Source of the DNA: Cytobacillus gottheilii
GTDB taxonomy: Bacteria > Bacillota > Bacilli > Bacillales > Cytobacillaceae
Reading direction: 5' to 3'
Assembly (NCBI RefSeq): GCF_900166665.1
Contig: NZ_LT800494.1
Span: forward strand, 2,105,144 to 2,169,143
DNA: 64,000 nt
The position numbers were made by a program, and so were the translations under genes. Under the pieces are notes generated by a model. It saw only the letters and a program-made list of their open reading frames with translations. It was not told the origin of the DNA and made no database searches. Below are positions 8,594-18,996 of this stretch, one piece after another (within the stretch, counting starts at the first letter, position 1; every line of letters begins with the position of its first letter).

Positions 8594-9590
8594 ACAACAG
8601 TCATTATCAGAAGAAAGTGTCATTGAAGCGATGGATTCGATCTTTGAGAAAGAAGCAACAGAAAGTGAAATTGCAGCCTTTCTTATGGCATTAAAAATAA
8701 AAGGAGAAACCGCAGAAGAACTGAGTGGATTAGTCAAGGCAATGCGGAAAAGGACTTTGCCTTTCACCAAGCAGCTTCCCAATGTTCTTGATAATTGTGG
8801 CACTGGAGGAGATGGATCGAAAAGCTTTAACATAAGCACAACCTCTGCATTTGTCATTGCAGGAGCAGGAATTCCAGTTGCGAAGCATGGAAATCGCAGT
8901 ATTTCCAGTAAAACTGGCAGTGCAGATGTGCTGGAGCAGCTTGGCATTTCTCTCGATTACTCTCCTGAACTGGCAGAAGAATTACTGGAACAAATAGGTA
9001 TATGTTTTATGTTTGCACCACATGTCCATCCATATATGAAAAAAATTATGAAGGTGCGCAGCGATTTGCGGATTCCAACCATTTTTAACTTAATAGGTCC
9101 TTTAACAAACCCAGTTCCGCTCGAAAATCAATTAATTGGCATCTATCGGGAAGATTACCTAATAACTTTTGCTGAAGTATTAAAATCGCTGGGCAGAAAA
9201 AGAGCCATCGTTCTTCATGGGGCAGGAAATATGGATGAAGCATCTTTACAGGGAGAAAACAAACTGGTCATTCTTGCGGACAATTCAATTGCTGAAATGA
9301 CTTTACATCCAGAAGAAGTTGGGCTCCCGGTTTATGCTGCTGATAAAATTATCGGCGGTAATGCAGTTGAAAATGCCGGAATATTGAAAAAAGTGCTGAA
9401 TGGAGAGCACGATGCCTATCGCGATACTGTTCTGCTTAATGCAGGTTTAGGGATCTTCACTGGTGGAGCAGCTTCATCCATTCAAGAAGGAATTCAGCTG
9501 GCCAAAGAATCTATTGATTCTGGAGAAGCTTTTAAGAAGCTTCTGCTTTTAAAAGAAGCAAGCAAAAAGTATAAGCAGGAGGTAATGTAG
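8565..9590 (+). CDS. trpD: Anthranilate phosphoribosyltransferase
   Basis: Transfers phosphoribose from PRPP to anthranilate (341 residues). The PRPP/anthranilate loop GTGGDGSKSFNISTTSA, the segment KHGNRSISSKTGSADVLE and RTIFNLIGPLTNP-like FNLIGPLTNPV are visible. The ATG at 8565 follows AAAGGAG at 8550-8556 and is preferred over the in-frame TTG at 8547. The gene begins inside trpG and ends two bases before trpC. Confidence 0.97.
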   Translation: MKIILQQLAEQQSLSEESVIEAMDSIFEKEATESEIAAFLMALKIKGETAEELSGLVKAMRKRTLPFTKQLPNVLDNCGTGGDGSKSFNISTTSAFVIAGAGIPVAKHGNRSISSKTGSADVLEQLGISLDYSPELAEELLEQIGICFMFAPHVHPYMKKIMKVRSDLRIPTIFNLIGPLTNPVPLENQLIGIYREDYLITFAEVLKSLGRKRAIVLHGAGNMDEASLQGENKLVILADNSIAEMTLHPEEVGLPVYAADKIIGGNAVENAGILKKVLNGEHDAYRDTVLLNAGLGIFTGGAASSIQEGIQLAKESIDSGEAFKKLLLLKEASKKYKQEVM

Positions 9591-9591
9591 G

Positions 9592-10377
9592 ATGCCGAAT
9601 ATATTAGACAAAATACTTGTTGAGAAAAAGCGGGAAATTGTCAGGCTGAAAAGCGAAGCACTGCGCCCGATCGGCAGTAAAAAGCGTTCATTGCTTTATC
9701 ATCTGCAAAACACAGCTGAACTGGCTGTTATCGCTGAGTTTAAAAGGGCTTCTCCATCAAAAGGAGATATCAATAGACACGCAGATCCAGTGACACAGGC
9801 TTTATCTTATACGAAATACGGTGCTGCTGCCGTATCTGTCCTAACCGATCAGACTTTTTTTAAAGGGAATTACAATGATCTAACACTTGTAAAAGAAGCA
9901 ATCGATATCCCTGTACTATGTAAAGATTTTATCATCGATGAAACACAGATCATTAAAGCAGAACACGCAGGAGCAGATATCATTTTACTCATTGCTGCAG
10001 CATTAGATAAAACGCGGCTGCAGCAATTGCATCAATTCGCACAGGATCTTGGGTTCGATGTCTTGGTTGAGGTTCATAACACGGTTGAAGCAAAACGAGC
10101 GATGGACATTGGTGCACAGTTAATTGGAATAAATAATCGAGACCTAAAGACTTTTCAAGTTGATGTGGCCAAAACAGAAGAGCTGGCACCATTTATTAAA
10201 GATGCTGGTGCCTATGTGATAAGTGAAAGCGGCCTGAAAACAACTCAGGATATTATGAGGGTCCGGAATGCAGGTGCAAGCGGGATCTTAGTAGGGGAAG
10301 CATTCATGGCAGCAGATGTAGTGAGTGAAATGTTTGACACAATAAAGCATTCAGAAAAGGAGCTGAAGGCAGAATGA
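9592..10377 (+). CDS. trpC: Indole-3-glycerol-phosphate synthase
   Basis: TIM-barrel enzyme of 261 residues that closes the indole ring of carboxyphenylamino-deoxyribulose phosphate. Signatures are AEFKRASPSKGDI (catalytic lysine and phosphate site), VLCKDFIIDETQI, LIGINNRDLKTFQVD and VISESGLKT. GGAGG lies upstream of the ATG at 9592. It is a separate protein from TrpF here, as in B. subtilis and unlike the fused E. coli enzyme. It overlaps trpF by 4 bases. Confidence 0.97.
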   Translation: MPNILDKILVEKKREIVRLKSEALRPIGSKKRSLLYHLQNTAELAVIAEFKRASPSKGDINRHADPVTQALSYTKYGAAAVSVLTDQTFFKGNYNDLTLVKEAIDIPVLCKDFIIDETQIIKAEHAGADIILLIAAALDKTRLQQLHQFAQDLGFDVLVEVHNTVEAKRAMDIGAQLIGINNRDLKTFQVDVAKTEELAPFIKDAGAYVISESGLKTTQDIMRVRNAGASGILVGEAFMAADVVSEMFDTIKHSEKELKAE

Positions 10378-10997
10378 AGGTGAAAATATGCGGAATTACC
10401 GATTTGAATTCAGCAGAAGCGGCAATAAAAGCCGGAGCGGATGCACTTGGTTTTGTTTTTGCTGAGAGTAAAAGACAAATGACTGCAGAACAGGCAGCAG
10501 CCATCATTAAACATCTGCCTGATTCTATCCTCAAGGTCGGTGTCTTTGTTAATGAGGATCGAGAGAAGATAACAGCGGTCATTGAAAAAACAGGAATTAA
10601 TGTGATACAGCTTCATGGAGATGAATCTCCTGAAGATTGCCTGCACTATGAAGTCCCTGTCATAAAAGCAATTGGCATTAGTTCGAGTAATGATTTAAAA
10701 AAGGTTTCTCAATATGATTGCGAATACTATTTGCTGGACAGTCCAAAAGGCAAATACCGGGGCGGCAATGGCACTTCTTTTAATTGGGAAGAGACGAAGA
10801 CCTTTAATAAAGAAGGGAAAAAGATCATCCTTGCTGGAGGATTGAATGCAGAAAACGTTGCAGAAGGCATTAAAATGGTTGATCCCTATATGGTTGATGT
10901 AAGCAGCGGGGTGGAAACGAACGGTGTAAAAGATATTGATAAAATGAATGAATTTTTGCAGAGCGCAAAACGAATGAAGGAGGAAATTAAAAAATGA
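10374..10997 (+). CDS. trpF: Phosphoribosylanthranilate isomerase
   Basis: Small TIM-barrel isomerase (207 residues) that converts phosphoribosylanthranilate to the deoxyribulose form by Amadori rearrangement. Visible features: N-terminal [12 protein letters not shown] with the catalytic cysteine, FVFAESKRQ, the catalytic aspartate in [14 protein letters not shown], and the phosphate-binding [10 protein letters not shown] and [13 protein letters not shown]. Its ATG overlaps the trpC stop and its stop overlaps the trpB start, so translation is coupled along the operon. Confidence 0.96.
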   Translation: MKVKICGITDLNSAEAAIKAGADALGFVFAESKRQMTAEQAAAIIKHLPDSILKVGVFVNEDREKITAVIEKTGINVIQLHGDESPEDCLHYEVPVIKAIGISSSNDLKKVSQYDCEYYLLDSPKGKYRGGNGTSFNWEETKTFNKEGKKIILAGGLNAENVAEGIKMVDPYMVDVSSGVETNGVKDIDKMNEFLQSAKRMKEEIKK

Positions 10998-12196
10998 CTT
11001 ATACAATGCCAGACAAACGCGGCCACTTTGGAACTTATGGCGGCAGATATGTGCCTGAAACACTCATGCAGGCCGTTTTGCAATTAGAAGAAGAATACAG
11101 GAATGCGTTAAAAGATGAGAGCTTTTCAGAAGAGCTGAACAAACTTCTAAAAAACTATGTAGGCAGGGAAACCCCTCTTTATTATGCAGAAAATTTAACA
11201 AAGTATGCAGAAGGAGCTCAAATTTATTTAAAACGGGAGGATCTTAATCACACAGGTGCTCACAAAATAAATAATTCTCTCGGGCAAGCGTTGCTCACCG
11301 TCAGAATGGGCAAAAAGAAAGTTGTGGCTGAAACGGGAGCAGGCCAGCATGGGGTAGCGACGGCTACTGCCTGTGCCCTTCTGAATCTAGAATGCATTAT
11401 TTTTATGGGAGAAGAAGATATTCGCAGACAGCAGCTGAATGTTTTTCGTATGGAATTGCTGGGAGCTAAAGTGGTAAGTGTAACAGCAGGAAGTGCAACG
11501 TTAAAAGATGCTGTAAATGAAGCATTGCGTTACTGGGTAACCAATGTGGAAGATACTCATTATATACTTGGTTCAGTAATGGGACCGCATCCGTTTCCAG
11601 AAATGGTTCGGCATTTTCAAAGTGTAATCGGCAAGGAAACAAAGGCGCAATTTCTTGAACTGACTGGAAAATTGCCTGATGCAGCTGTTGCGTGCATTGG
11701 CGGCGGCAGTAATGCGATGGGCATGTTTTATCCTTTTATTGAAGACGAAGAAGTGGCATTGATTGGGGTAGAAGCAGCTGGCAGCGGCGTTGAAACTGGA
11801 AAACATGCAGCTTCACTAACAAAAGGAAATCCAGGCGTTCTGCATGGTTCATATATGTATCTGCTGCAAGATCAAAACGGACAAATTGAAGAAGCTTTTT
11901 CAATTTCTGCTGGCTTGGATTATCCAGGAGTTGGTCCAGAGCACAGCTACTTAAAGGATATAGGAAGAGTAAGGTACACATCCATTACAGATACAGAAGC
12001 TTTATCCGCTCTGCAGTTATTATGCAGAACAGAAGGAATTATTCCAGCACTTGAAAGCGCACATGCGATTTCCTATGGTGTTAAACTTGCAAGAGAATTG
12101 GGATCAGAAAAAGCTATAGTCATCTGTTTATCAGGCAGAGGAGATAAAGATGTGGCGTCTGTGCAAGAAAGGCTTGGGGGAGATAAAAATGAATAG
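10994..12196 (+). CDS. trpB: Tryptophan synthase beta subunit
   Basis: PLP-dependent beta chain (400 residues) that condenses indole and serine to tryptophan. The PLP lysine lies in [13 protein letters not shown], the phosphate-binding loop in [10 protein letters not shown], and the N-terminus [15 protein letters not shown] is typical of the TrpB1 form that works in the alpha2-beta2 complex. The start follows AAGGAGG and overlaps trpF by 4 bases; the 3' end overlaps trpA by 8 bases. Confidence 0.98.
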   Translation: MTYTMPDKRGHFGTYGGRYVPETLMQAVLQLEEEYRNALKDESFSEELNKLLKNYVGRETPLYYAENLTKYAEGAQIYLKREDLNHTGAHKINNSLGQALLTVRMGKKKVVAETGAGQHGVATATACALLNLECIIFMGEEDIRRQQLNVFRMELLGAKVVSVTAGSATLKDAVNEALRYWVTNVEDTHYILGSVMGPHPFPEMVRHFQSVIGKETKAQFLELTGKLPDAAVACIGGGSNAMGMFYPFIEDEEVALIGVEAAGSGVETGKHAASLTKGNPGVLHGSYMYLLQDQNGQIEEAFSISAGLDYPGVGPEHSYLKDIGRVRYTSITDTEALSALQLLCRTEGIIPALESAHAISYGVKLARELGSEKAIVICLSGRGDKDVASVQERLGGDKNE

Positions 12197-12974
12197 GATT
12201 GAGAAAGTATTTAAAAAACTTGCAGCTAATGGGGAAAAAGGGTTTGTACCGTATATTATGGCAGGAGACGGCGGTCTTGACGTACTAGGAGAAAGAATCA
12301 CATTTTTAGAGAGAGCTGGTGCAACGGCGATCGAAATTGGCATTCCATTTTCAGATCCTGTAGCTGATGGGCCGCTCATTCAAGAGGCAGGAATCCGAGC
12401 TCTAAAAGCTAATATCTCGTTAAGAGATGTTATTACAGCTATTCGCAGCATTCGCCCTGTAATTACTGTTCCTATTATCTTTATGACCTATCTAAATCCT
12501 ATTTTAGCTTATGGTATAGATCAGTGTCTCGAGGATTGCCGAAAAGCAGGTGTAGATGGATTCATTATCCCGGATCTGCCATTTGAAGAAGAAGAACTTC
12601 TCTCCGAAAAGGCAGAAAGAGAAGGAATTGAACTGATTCGTTTAGTGACACTAACAAGTCCATTGGAACGTATACAGGAAATTTCTAAGAGAGGCAAGGG
12701 ATTCTTATATGCTGTTACCGTTAACGGAATTACGGGAACTCGTTCAGAATTTCATTCACAGCTCGGCAGCTACTTGAAAAGTATAAAGGAAGTATCAACG
12801 ATCCCGGTATTAGCTGGCTTTGGTATTTCAACCCCTGCACAAGTAGAAGCCATCAGTTCATTATGTGATGGAGTGATTGTTGGCAGTAAAATTGTCCAGT
12901 CATTTGAACAAAATGAGCTTCAGGAAATTGAAACATTGATTAGGTCTGTAAAGCAGGTAAATATATCAGGATAA
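12189..12974 (+). CDS. trpA: Tryptophan synthase alpha subunit
   Basis: TIM-barrel alpha chain (261 residues) that releases indole from indole-3-glycerol phosphate and channels it to TrpB. The catalytic glutamate is in [16 protein letters not shown], the catalytic aspartate in [13 protein letters not shown], and the phosphate loop in LAGFGIST and GVIVGSKIV. The start is the ATG at 12189, preceded by GGGGGAG at 12176-12182; an in-frame ATG at 12150 lies deep inside trpB. It is the last trp gene. I see no clear rho-independent hairpin before cdaS. Confidence 0.97.
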   Translation: MNRIEKVFKKLAANGEKGFVPYIMAGDGGLDVLGERITFLERAGATAIEIGIPFSDPVADGPLIQEAGIRALKANISLRDVITAIRSIRPVITVPIIFMTYLNPILAYGIDQCLEDCRKAGVDGFIIPDLPFEEEELLSEKAEREGIELIRLVTLTSPLERIQEISKRGKGFLYAVTVNGITGTRSEFHSQLGSYLKSIKEVSTIPVLAGFGISTPAQVEAISSLCDGVIVGSKIVQSFEQNELQEIETLIRSVKQVNISG

Positions 12975-13111
12975 AAAGAATATTTAGACTGCTAAAGGAA
13001 AGTTCAGAAGGTCGTAACGGCATTATTCATTATAGATGCAAACAATTGAGGATAAGAAAGGTAATTAGGGTAATTTTATAATAGAAGATACAATCACGGA
13101 GGTGTCCTGCT

Positions 13112-13711
13112 GTGATTTACGGCCCTGAACAATATAAAAATGATGTTGATCGCTATATCGTGAGCATTAAAGCTCAGCTGCAAAAATTATCTGGTACGTG
13201 GAATGTACAAAGCTGCTGTATATTGGAAGATTTTGAACTGCTCCAAAAACAAGTAATGGAAGCACACAACCTTGCTTCCACTTACTATTTACAATCATAC
13301 CTCTTGCCATATACAGATGAAGCTGCGACATTAAGCCTGGCTGCTCAACATTTATCAGAGCGGAGGCACGGCGGCTTGATTGTTATTGAAAGGAAGGAAG
13401 ATGTGACAGCCTTTATGCATAACGGCATTGAAGTTGGAGCAAAAGTAAGCTACACCATGCTGGAAACCATTTTTTATGATGGCAATCCACTGCATGATGG
13501 TGCTGTTCACATTCGAAAAGATGAAATTCTCTCTGCCGGTAACATATTGCCCGTTGCCAAATCAGAGCAGCAGGGAAAGAAGATTGGTACAAGGCATCGA
13601 GCAGCTATTGGCATTTCCGAAGTAACCGACGCGATTGCAATTGTCGTATCAGAAGAAACCGGTCGAATATCCTTTGCCTTACAAGGCAAACTTTATACAG
13701 TGCGCAACTAG
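13112..13711 (+). CDS. cdaS: Sporulation-type diadenylate cyclase
   Basis: A 199-residue DisA_N-domain protein that would make the second messenger c-di-AMP from two ATP. The two diadenylate cyclase signatures are present: LHDGAVHI (DGA, about residue 129) and GTRHRAAIG (RHR). About 60 N-terminal residues are predicted helical; this helical head is characteristic of B. subtilis CdaS (YojJ), whose helices restrain activity, and differs from CdaA (membrane) and DisA (DNA-binding C-terminus). The GTG start at 13112 follows CACGGAGGTG. In B. subtilis cdaS is expressed in the forespore. I found no convincing sigma-G site upstream here. Confidence 0.88.
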   Translation: MIYGPEQYKNDVDRYIVSIKAQLQKLSGTWNVQSCCILEDFELLQKQVMEAHNLASTYYLQSYLLPYTDEAATLSLAAQHLSERRHGGLIVIERKEDVTAFMHNGIEVGAKVSYTMLETIFYDGNPLHDGAVHIRKDEILSAGNILPVAKSEQQGKKIGTRHRAAIGISEVTDAIAIVVSEETGRISFALQGKLYTVRN

Positions 13712-13747
13712 TTATGTTTTGAATTTGGATGAATGTAGTATGTATAA

Positions 13748-14063
13748 AGGCTGGGGCATAAGTATTTAACACACCCACAGAACCGAATGGTTAGGAAGCC
13801 GTCTTTCTAATCATTCGTTTTTTTATTTATGATTATAAAAATATTTTATTAACATGAGTGAAATGGAGCGGAGGACACTCGACTCCAGTGGGCAATAGAG
13901 GAAAGGGTGAGACCCCGCAGAAGCTTTGCTTCGAGGAGGCTCAGCTTCCTCCCCACGGAAAGCGAGGGTCCGCAGTGCAATGGAACGGGCTTGTATGAAC
14001 ACGAAAACCTTAAAAATGGAAATTCGTTTTTTAGAAAGAGTATTACCGTTTTGTCCCAGCCTC
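13748..14063 (+). repeat. Large palindromic intergenic repeat, copy A (forward)
   Basis: About 316 bp. Left end GGCTGGGGCATAAG and right end TTTTGTCCCAGCC form terminal inverted repeats. Inside are a terminator-like hairpin (13784-13817 plus T-run) and a GC-rich palindromic core (about 13855-13995) that starts TGAGTGAAATGGAGCGGAGG and ends GCAATGGAACGGGC. It lies between cdaS and the catalase gene. The same unit recurs at six other places in this window. Confidence 0.9.
13784..13824 (+). terminator. Terminator hairpin within repeat copy A, behind cdaS
   Basis: CGAATGGTTAG pairs with CTAATCATTCG through one G-U wobble, followed by seven T residues. Confidence 0.75.
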
Positions 14064-14170
14064 ATTGCTGTTTAGAGGAATTCCTAAACAAAACATAAAA
14101 AAGGAAATCTATTACATAAATTTTCATCTTACTGGAAATCCTGTTATTAGTTACTAAAGGAGGTAATAAC

Positions 14171-15763
14171 ATGGATCATCAAAACGCTGAGAATCTAAAT
14201 GAAGAAACAGCCGAAACATTAACGAACAGACAAGGCCATCCGATCACAAACAACCAAAATATCCGTACAGTCGGAAACCGGGGACCAGCCACGCTTGAAA
14301 ATTACGACTTTATTGAAAAGATCAGCCACTTTGACCGTGAACGTGTGCCTGAACGGGTCGTTCATGCCCGTGGTGCTGGTGCACATGGCTATTTTGAAGC
14401 TTATGGCACATGTGGAAACGAGCATGTATCGAAATATACACGCGCCAAGCTCTTTCAGGAAAAAGGCAAGAAAACGCCTGTCTTCGTGCGTTTTTCATCC
14501 GTTATACATGGCGGTCATTCGCCCGAGACATTGCGTGATCCACGCGGATTTGCTGTTAAATTTTATACAGAGGATGGAAATTGGGATCTGGTAGGGAATA
14601 ATTTGAAGATTTTCTTTATCCGAGATGCGGTAAAATTTCCTGATATGATTCATGCCTTTAAACCAGATCCGATTACGAATATCCAAGATAGTGAACGCTT
14701 CTTTGACTTTTGCTCTAATTCACCAGAAACCTTTCATATGGTAACCTTTGTCTATTCACCATGGGGAATTCCTGCAAACTATCGCATGATGCAGGGTTCT
14801 GGGGTTAATACATATAAATGGGTCAATGCAGAAGGTAAAGCTGTGCTGGTGAAATACCACTGGGAACCTAAGCAGGGCATTAAAAATTTGACTCAAAAAG
14901 AAGCAGAGAAAATACAGGCGAAGAATTTCAATCATGCTACACAAGATTTATATGATGCGATTGAAAAGGAAGATTATCCTGAATGGGAGCTGCTTGTTCA
15001 AATCATGAGTGATGATGATCATCCTGAACTGGATTTTGATCCGCTTGACGATACAAAGCTTTGGCCGGAGGAGCAATTTCCGTGGATGCCAGTCGGGAAA
15101 ATGGTTTTAAACAAAAATCCAGAGGATTATTTTACTGAGGTAGAACAAGTTGCATTCGGTACCGGTGTATTAGTTGATGGACTTGATTTTTCCGATGATA
15201 AAATGCTTCAGGGCCGAACATTCTCATACTCAGATACACAGCGATACCGTGTTGGGGCCAATTATTTGCAGCTGCCCATCAATGCACCGAAGAAACGAGT
15301 GGCAACGAACCAGCGCGGCGGGCAAATGCAGTATAAAGTTGATTTAGCACCAGGTCAGAATCCGCATATTAATTATGAGCCTTCTACACTAGGCGGTTTG
15401 AAGGAAGCTGAACAGGCCGGCAAGGAATATACACCGAAAGTGGAAGGAAACCTTGTAAGAGAATCGATCGATAGACAGAGCAATACGAAGCAAGCAGGCC
15501 ATACGTACAGAAGCTTTGAACAATGGGAAAAAGATGAGCTAATTTCAAACCTTGTCAATGATTTATCTGACTGTGATCCCCGTATACAGGAAAAAATGAT
15601 ACAGCTGGCTGAAGAAGCTGATGAGGAATATGGCCGCCGGCTGCGCGAAGGGATTGCCAGTAAACCGAAGGATGGCACTACACATAAGCCTTTAGGGAAT
15701 ATTGACGGAGATCAAGCACCAAATCAAGCCATTCGTGAAGGTCATGAGGCCGATCCTTATTAG
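14171..15763 (+). CDS. katX: Haem catalase (KatX-type)
   Basis: Monofunctional haem catalase of 530 residues that disproportionates hydrogen peroxide. Visible features: catalytic histidine in [15 protein letters not shown], the active-site asparagine segment [14 protein letters not shown], and the proximal tyrosine motif [14 protein letters not shown]. The N-terminus ([14 protein letters not shown]) and the hydrophilic C-terminal tail resemble the Bacillus spore catalase KatX more than the vegetative KatA, hence the symbol. The ATG follows AAAGGAGG at 14156-14163. Regulation by sigma-F or PerR could not be shown from the upstream sequence. Confidence 0.85.
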   Translation: MDHQNAENLNEETAETLTNRQGHPITNNQNIRTVGNRGPATLENYDFIEKISHFDRERVPERVVHARGAGAHGYFEAYGTCGNEHVSKYTRAKLFQEKGKKTPVFVRFSSVIHGGHSPETLRDPRGFAVKFYTEDGNWDLVGNNLKIFFIRDAVKFPDMIHAFKPDPITNIQDSERFFDFCSNSPETFHMVTFVYSPWGIPANYRMMQGSGVNTYKWVNAEGKAVLVKYHWEPKQGIKNLTQKEAEKIQAKNFNHATQDLYDAIEKEDYPEWELLVQIMSDDDHPELDFDPLDDTKLWPEEQFPWMPVGKMVLNKNPEDYFTEVEQVAFGTGVLVDGLDFSDDKMLQGRTFSYSDTQRYRVGANYLQLPINAPKKRVATNQRGGQMQYKVDLAPGQNPHINYEPSTLGGLKEAEQAGKEYTPKVEGNLVRESIDRQSNTKQAGHTYRSFEQWEKDELISNLVNDLSDCDPRIQEKMIQLAEEADEEYGRRLREGIASKPKDGTTHKPLGNIDGDQAPNQAIREGHEADPY

Positions 15764-15780
15764 AACATATGATTATTGAA

Positions 15781-15812
15781 AAGCTGAGGGAAATTCCCTT
15801 GGCTTTTTTTGG
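15781..15812 (+). terminator. Terminator of the catalase gene
   Basis: Hairpin with AAGC/GCTT and AGGGAA/TTCCCT arms, followed by TTTTTTT. Confidence 0.85.
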
Positions 15813-15899
15813 TTTTCAGGTGTACAATTAGGAAAAGTATGGCATTTATTGGGTGATTTTATAAATATAAATACAGATCAGTTAAAGAGGGGGATTCTA

Positions 15900-18008
15900 T
15901 TGGCTGAACCAAAAAGAGAAAAGAAGAGTCAGGTGCCATTCCGAATAAATTTGTTATTCTTTGCTGTATTTTTTCTGTTTTCCATCTTAATCGTCCGTTT
16001 GGGAATTGTACAAATCGTGAATGGAGAATCATATAAACGCGAGGTGGAAAGTACGGAGGATGTTACGGTTTCAGATCCTGTACCACGCGGCAGAATGCTC
16101 GATCGCCACTTTAATATTATCGTTGATAATGTTCCAAAAAGTGCGATCACCTATACAAATTCGAATGAAAAACAAGAGGATATGCTTGAAGTGGCAGAAA
16201 ATTTGGCACTTTTGATAGACCAGCCCACCAATAAAATAAGAGAAAGAGAAAAGAAAGATTTCTGGATTATGAGAAATCCGGATCTTGCTAAAGAGAAAAT
16301 TGCAGAGGAAGAATGGGAGAAATACGAAAACAAAACTTTATCTGATAAAGAATTATATCAGCTGCAAATTAATAGAATCACAGAGGAAGATTTAAATACG
16401 CTATCAATGGAAGATTTAGAGGTACTTGCGATTTTTAGAGAGTTTACGAGCGGATATGCTTTTACACAGCAGATTGTCAAAAATGAGGATGTTCAAAATG
16501 AGGAGTATGCTGCAGTAAGTGAAAACCTCGCTTATTTGCCTGGTATAGATACGACAACTGATTGGGACCGAACGTATAAGTTTGGCAATACCTTAAAGTC
16601 TATATTAGGCGGAATCACGGATTCAACAGAAGGGCTGCCGAAAGAACGGCTAGACTACTATTTAGCGAGAGATTATAGCCTTAATGACCGTGTAGGCAAA
16701 AGCTATTTAGAATTGCAATACGAAGAAGTGCTGCATGGACAGAAGGCGAAAGAAAAGGTCATTACAAAAGGCGGAAAGCTTGTTGGCACTGAAACGATTA
16801 CAGAAGGTGCAAGAGGAAATGATTTAGTGCTTTCTTTTGATATGGAACTGCAGCAAAAAGTCGAAAAAATACTTGAGGAAGAAATGATGAATGCAAAGAA
16901 AAGCGGAAGAACCCGGCTGCTTGACCGCGCATTTGTTGTTTTAATGGATCCATATACTGGCGAAGTGCTGACCATGGCAGGCAAGCAGCTGGTGAGAAAT
17001 AAAGAAACAGGAAAACAGGAGATGCAGGATTACGCGCTAGGAACCATTTCTTCAGCATATGGAGTAGGATCTGCGGTGAAAGGTGCAACAGTCTTAACAG
17101 GATTTAAGACAGGTGCCATTAATCCCAATACCGTGTTTTATGATGCGCCAGTAAAGGTCAGAAATACACCTTTGAAAAGTTCTTGGTTTAATGGCAGTTT
17201 TCAAGGCAATATGAATGTATTGCGGGCATTAAGGAAATCTTCCAACGTATATATGTTTAAGACTGCGATGGCCATTGGGGAAGGGAACTACGTCTATGAC
17301 CAGCCACTGATTTTCAAAAATAAACGTGCTTTTGAAGATATGCGTGATGGTTTTAGTGAATTTGGTTTAGGTGTTCGAACAGGAATTGATTTGCCAAATG
17401 AAATTCCTGGTTATATCGGACAAGATACATTGCCGGGAAAACTTCTTGACCTTGCAATTGGCCAGTTTGATACCTATACTCCAATGCAGCTGGCTCAATA
17501 TGTATCTACGATCGCAAATGGCGGCTATCGAATCCAGCCTAGGGTCGTTAGAGAAATAAGAGAATCTTCAATTGATGGTGAATCATTAGGCCCAATTATT
17601 CAAGAAATGCAGCCGAATGTATTGAATAAATTAGATATGTCCGACCGCGAATTAGGTATCGTGCATGAAGGATTCAGGCAAGTAATGAATAATCCGGACG
17701 GTACAGCCTATAGGGCCTTTGCTGATGCACCCTATCAGCCTGCTGGAAAAACAGGAACGGCTGAGGCTTTTTATGATGGACCAGACCGAAAAAAAGGGGA
17801 TCCGATGATACCGGTTATGAATTTAAGTCTTGTTGCTTATGCACCATATAATAATCCTGAAATCGCTATGTCGGTTGTCGTGCCATGGGCATACGAAGGC
17901 CAAACAGGGCATACAGCCAACTATGATATCGGACGCAGAGTCTTAGATACGTACTTTGCTTTAAAAAATGACCAGAAAGAACCAGCTGAAGATCAAGAAG
18001 AGGATTAA
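15900..18008 (+). CDS. Class B penicillin-binding protein (PbpA/PbpH-like transpeptidase)
   Basis: Membrane-anchored peptidoglycan transpeptidase of 703 residues. One N-terminal transmembrane segment (LLFFAVFFLFSILIVRLGIV) is followed by a dimerisation domain beginning at VPRGRMLDRHFNIIV and the transpeptidase domain. Active-site motifs: SxxK as SAVK with the nucleophile at about Ser391, SxN as SSN in RKSSNVYMF, and KTG in PAGKTGTAE. Architecture and length match B. subtilis PbpA/PbpH, which work with the elongation machinery in lateral wall synthesis; I cannot separate the two. The TTG at 15900 is chosen because AGAGGGGG at 15886-15893 is its ribosome-binding site; an upstream in-frame TTG at 15849 has none. 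Confidence 0.88.
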   Translation: MAEPKREKKSQVPFRINLLFFAVFFLFSILIVRLGIVQIVNGESYKREVESTEDVTVSDPVPRGRMLDRHFNIIVDNVPKSAITYTNSNEKQEDMLEVAENLALLIDQPTNKIREREKKDFWIMRNPDLAKEKIAEEEWEKYENKTLSDKELYQLQINRITEEDLNTLSMEDLEVLAIFREFTSGYAFTQQIVKNEDVQNEEYAAVSENLAYLPGIDTTTDWDRTYKFGNTLKSILGGITDSTEGLPKERLDYYLARDYSLNDRVGKSYLELQYEEVLHGQKAKEKVITKGGKLVGTETITEGARGNDLVLSFDMELQQKVEKILEEEMMNAKKSGRTRLLDRAFVVLMDPYTGEVLTMAGKQLVRNKETGKQEMQDYALGTISSAYGVGSAVKGATVLTGFKTGAINPNTVFYDAPVKVRNTPLKSSWFNGSFQGNMNVLRALRKSSNVYMFKTAMAIGEGNYVYDQPLIFKNKRAFEDMRDGFSEFGLGVRTGIDLPNEIPGYIGQDTLPGKLLDLAIGQFDTYTPMQLAQYVSTIANGGYRIQPRVVREIRESSIDGESLGPIIQEMQPNVLNKLDMSDRELGIVHEGFRQVMNNPDGTAYRAFADAPYQPAGKTGTAEAFYDGPDRKKGDPMIPVMNLSLVAYAPYNNPEIAMSVVVPWAYEGQTGHTANYDIGRRVLDTYFALKNDQKEPAEDQEED

Positions 18009-18012
18009 TAAC

Positions 18013-18305
18013 GAAGCTGGGACATAAGTATATAACACGACCATAGAACCGAATGATTAGGATGTGACTTTTTCAAATCATCCGCTTTTTATTTGTTTTA
18101 AAAATTTCAATTTCTAAACATGAGTGAAATGGAGCGAAGGACCCTTGACTCCTTTGGGCAATAGAGGAATGGGCGAGACCCCGCAGGAGCGGCACGCGAG
18201 GAGGAGGCTCAGCTTCCTCCCCGCGGAAAGCGAGGGTCTGTAGAGCAATGGAACGGGTTTGTGTAAACACGCAAACCTTGAATATGAACGTTTTGTCACA
18301 GCTTC
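18013..18305 (+). repeat. Large palindromic intergenic repeat, copy B (forward)
   Basis: About 293 bp directly after the penicillin-binding protein gene. Left end GAAGCTGGGACATAAG and right end TTTTGTCACAGCTTC are inverted repeats. Both ends carry the variant GAAGCTG where copy A has GGCTG at both ends, a matched change. The core at 18120-18255 keeps CCGCGGAAAGCGAGGGTC and AATGGAACGGG. Confidence 0.9.
18049..18091 (+). terminator. Terminator hairpin within repeat copy B
   Basis: CGAATGATT pairs with AATCATCCG (one mismatch), followed by CTTTTT. It probably ends the penicillin-binding protein transcript. Confidence 0.6.
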
Positions 18306-18308
18306 TTT

Positions 18309-18506
18309 TTATTCCTGATGCTTCTTCTGGAGGATATGCCTTCCTTTCATACTGAATTTACTCCATATCTCTTTCAACTTTATGAGAACGCTCTCTGTTG
18401 ATCGTTCTGATTTTAATAGCTTACGATAAAAGAAGAAATGGATCGCTTCCTCCAAAAGAATGAGAAACAGAAAGAGACTTCCTATCAGCACTAGCCAAAA
18501 TGTCAT
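18309..18506 (-). CDS. Small single-pass membrane protein, unknown
   Basis: A 65-residue protein that I do not recognise. The first 27 residues (FWLVLIGSLFLFLILLEEAI core) form one hydrophobic segment, followed by a basic cytoplasmic-type tail rich in Lys, Arg and Ser. An excellent ribosome-binding site (AAGGAGGT, minus strand, about 18515-18522) precedes the ATG, which makes it a likely real gene rather than a chance frame. Its 3' end lies immediately beside repeat copy B. Confidence 0.65.
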   Translation of the reverse strand: MTFWLVLIGSLFLFLILLEEAIHFFFYRKLLKSERSTESVLIKLKEIWSKFSMKGRHILQKKHQE

Positions 18507-18663
18507 CTCAATACCTCCTTATCCTTCATCCTATTGAAATCTTGGTGATATTATGCAGGATCTTATTTCTATTTTCCCTATCCCAAACTTTCATAAACAG
18601 TCCAGGTTTAGGTATTTAATAGAAGGGAATAAAATAAAAAAGATTCTGATGAGGAGGGCCGGT

Positions 18664-18996
18664 ATGACACATTTAATGAAAACCTATTATATCGATATTG
18701 AAAATAAAGTCATCCACCAAACACCTGAAGCAGCTGAATGGCATTTTAAAATTTTTGCTCCAGAAGAAGAGGCTGCAAAAATCAGTGATGAATTACGGAA
18801 GAACTATAATGCGGATTTAAAGACATATGTAAGATCACATATCCCATTTTTGGAATACCATCATGACCCGCAAAATGATGAATATGATGAAGCAATAGAG
18901 AAAGTGTACGAGATGATTTACCGGTACGGTGATGAAGAAGCGAAGGAACATATTGAGCGGATGGGGATACTATCTGAAAAGGAAAAACAGTCCTAA
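18664..18996 (+). CDS. Conserved hypothetical cytoplasmic protein
   Basis: A 110-residue acidic protein with no signal peptide or membrane segment, starting MTHLMKTYYIDI. The sequence is rich in Glu, Tyr and His and predicted mostly helical in its second half (AIEKVYEMIYRYGDEEAKEH). I do not recognise a characterised family. The ATG at 18664 is favoured by GAGGAGG at 18651-18657; a longer frame opening at 18553 has no ribosome-binding site. A hairpin terminator starts at its stop. Confidence 0.75.
   Translation: MTHLMKTYYIDIENKVIHQTPEAAEWHFKIFAPEEEAAKISDELRKNYNADLKTYVRSHIPFLEYHHDPQNDEYDEAIEKVYEMIYRYGDEEAKEHIERMGILSEKEKQS

Noticed and set aside
12975-13111. Sigma-G promoter before cdaS
   Set aside because: CATTATA near 13030 resembles the -10, but there is no -35 at a 17-18 base spacing.
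13748-14063. Repeat copy A as an insertion sequence
   Set aside because: Terminal inverted repeats are present but no transposase frame exists, and the internal palindrome is far larger than in an IS end.
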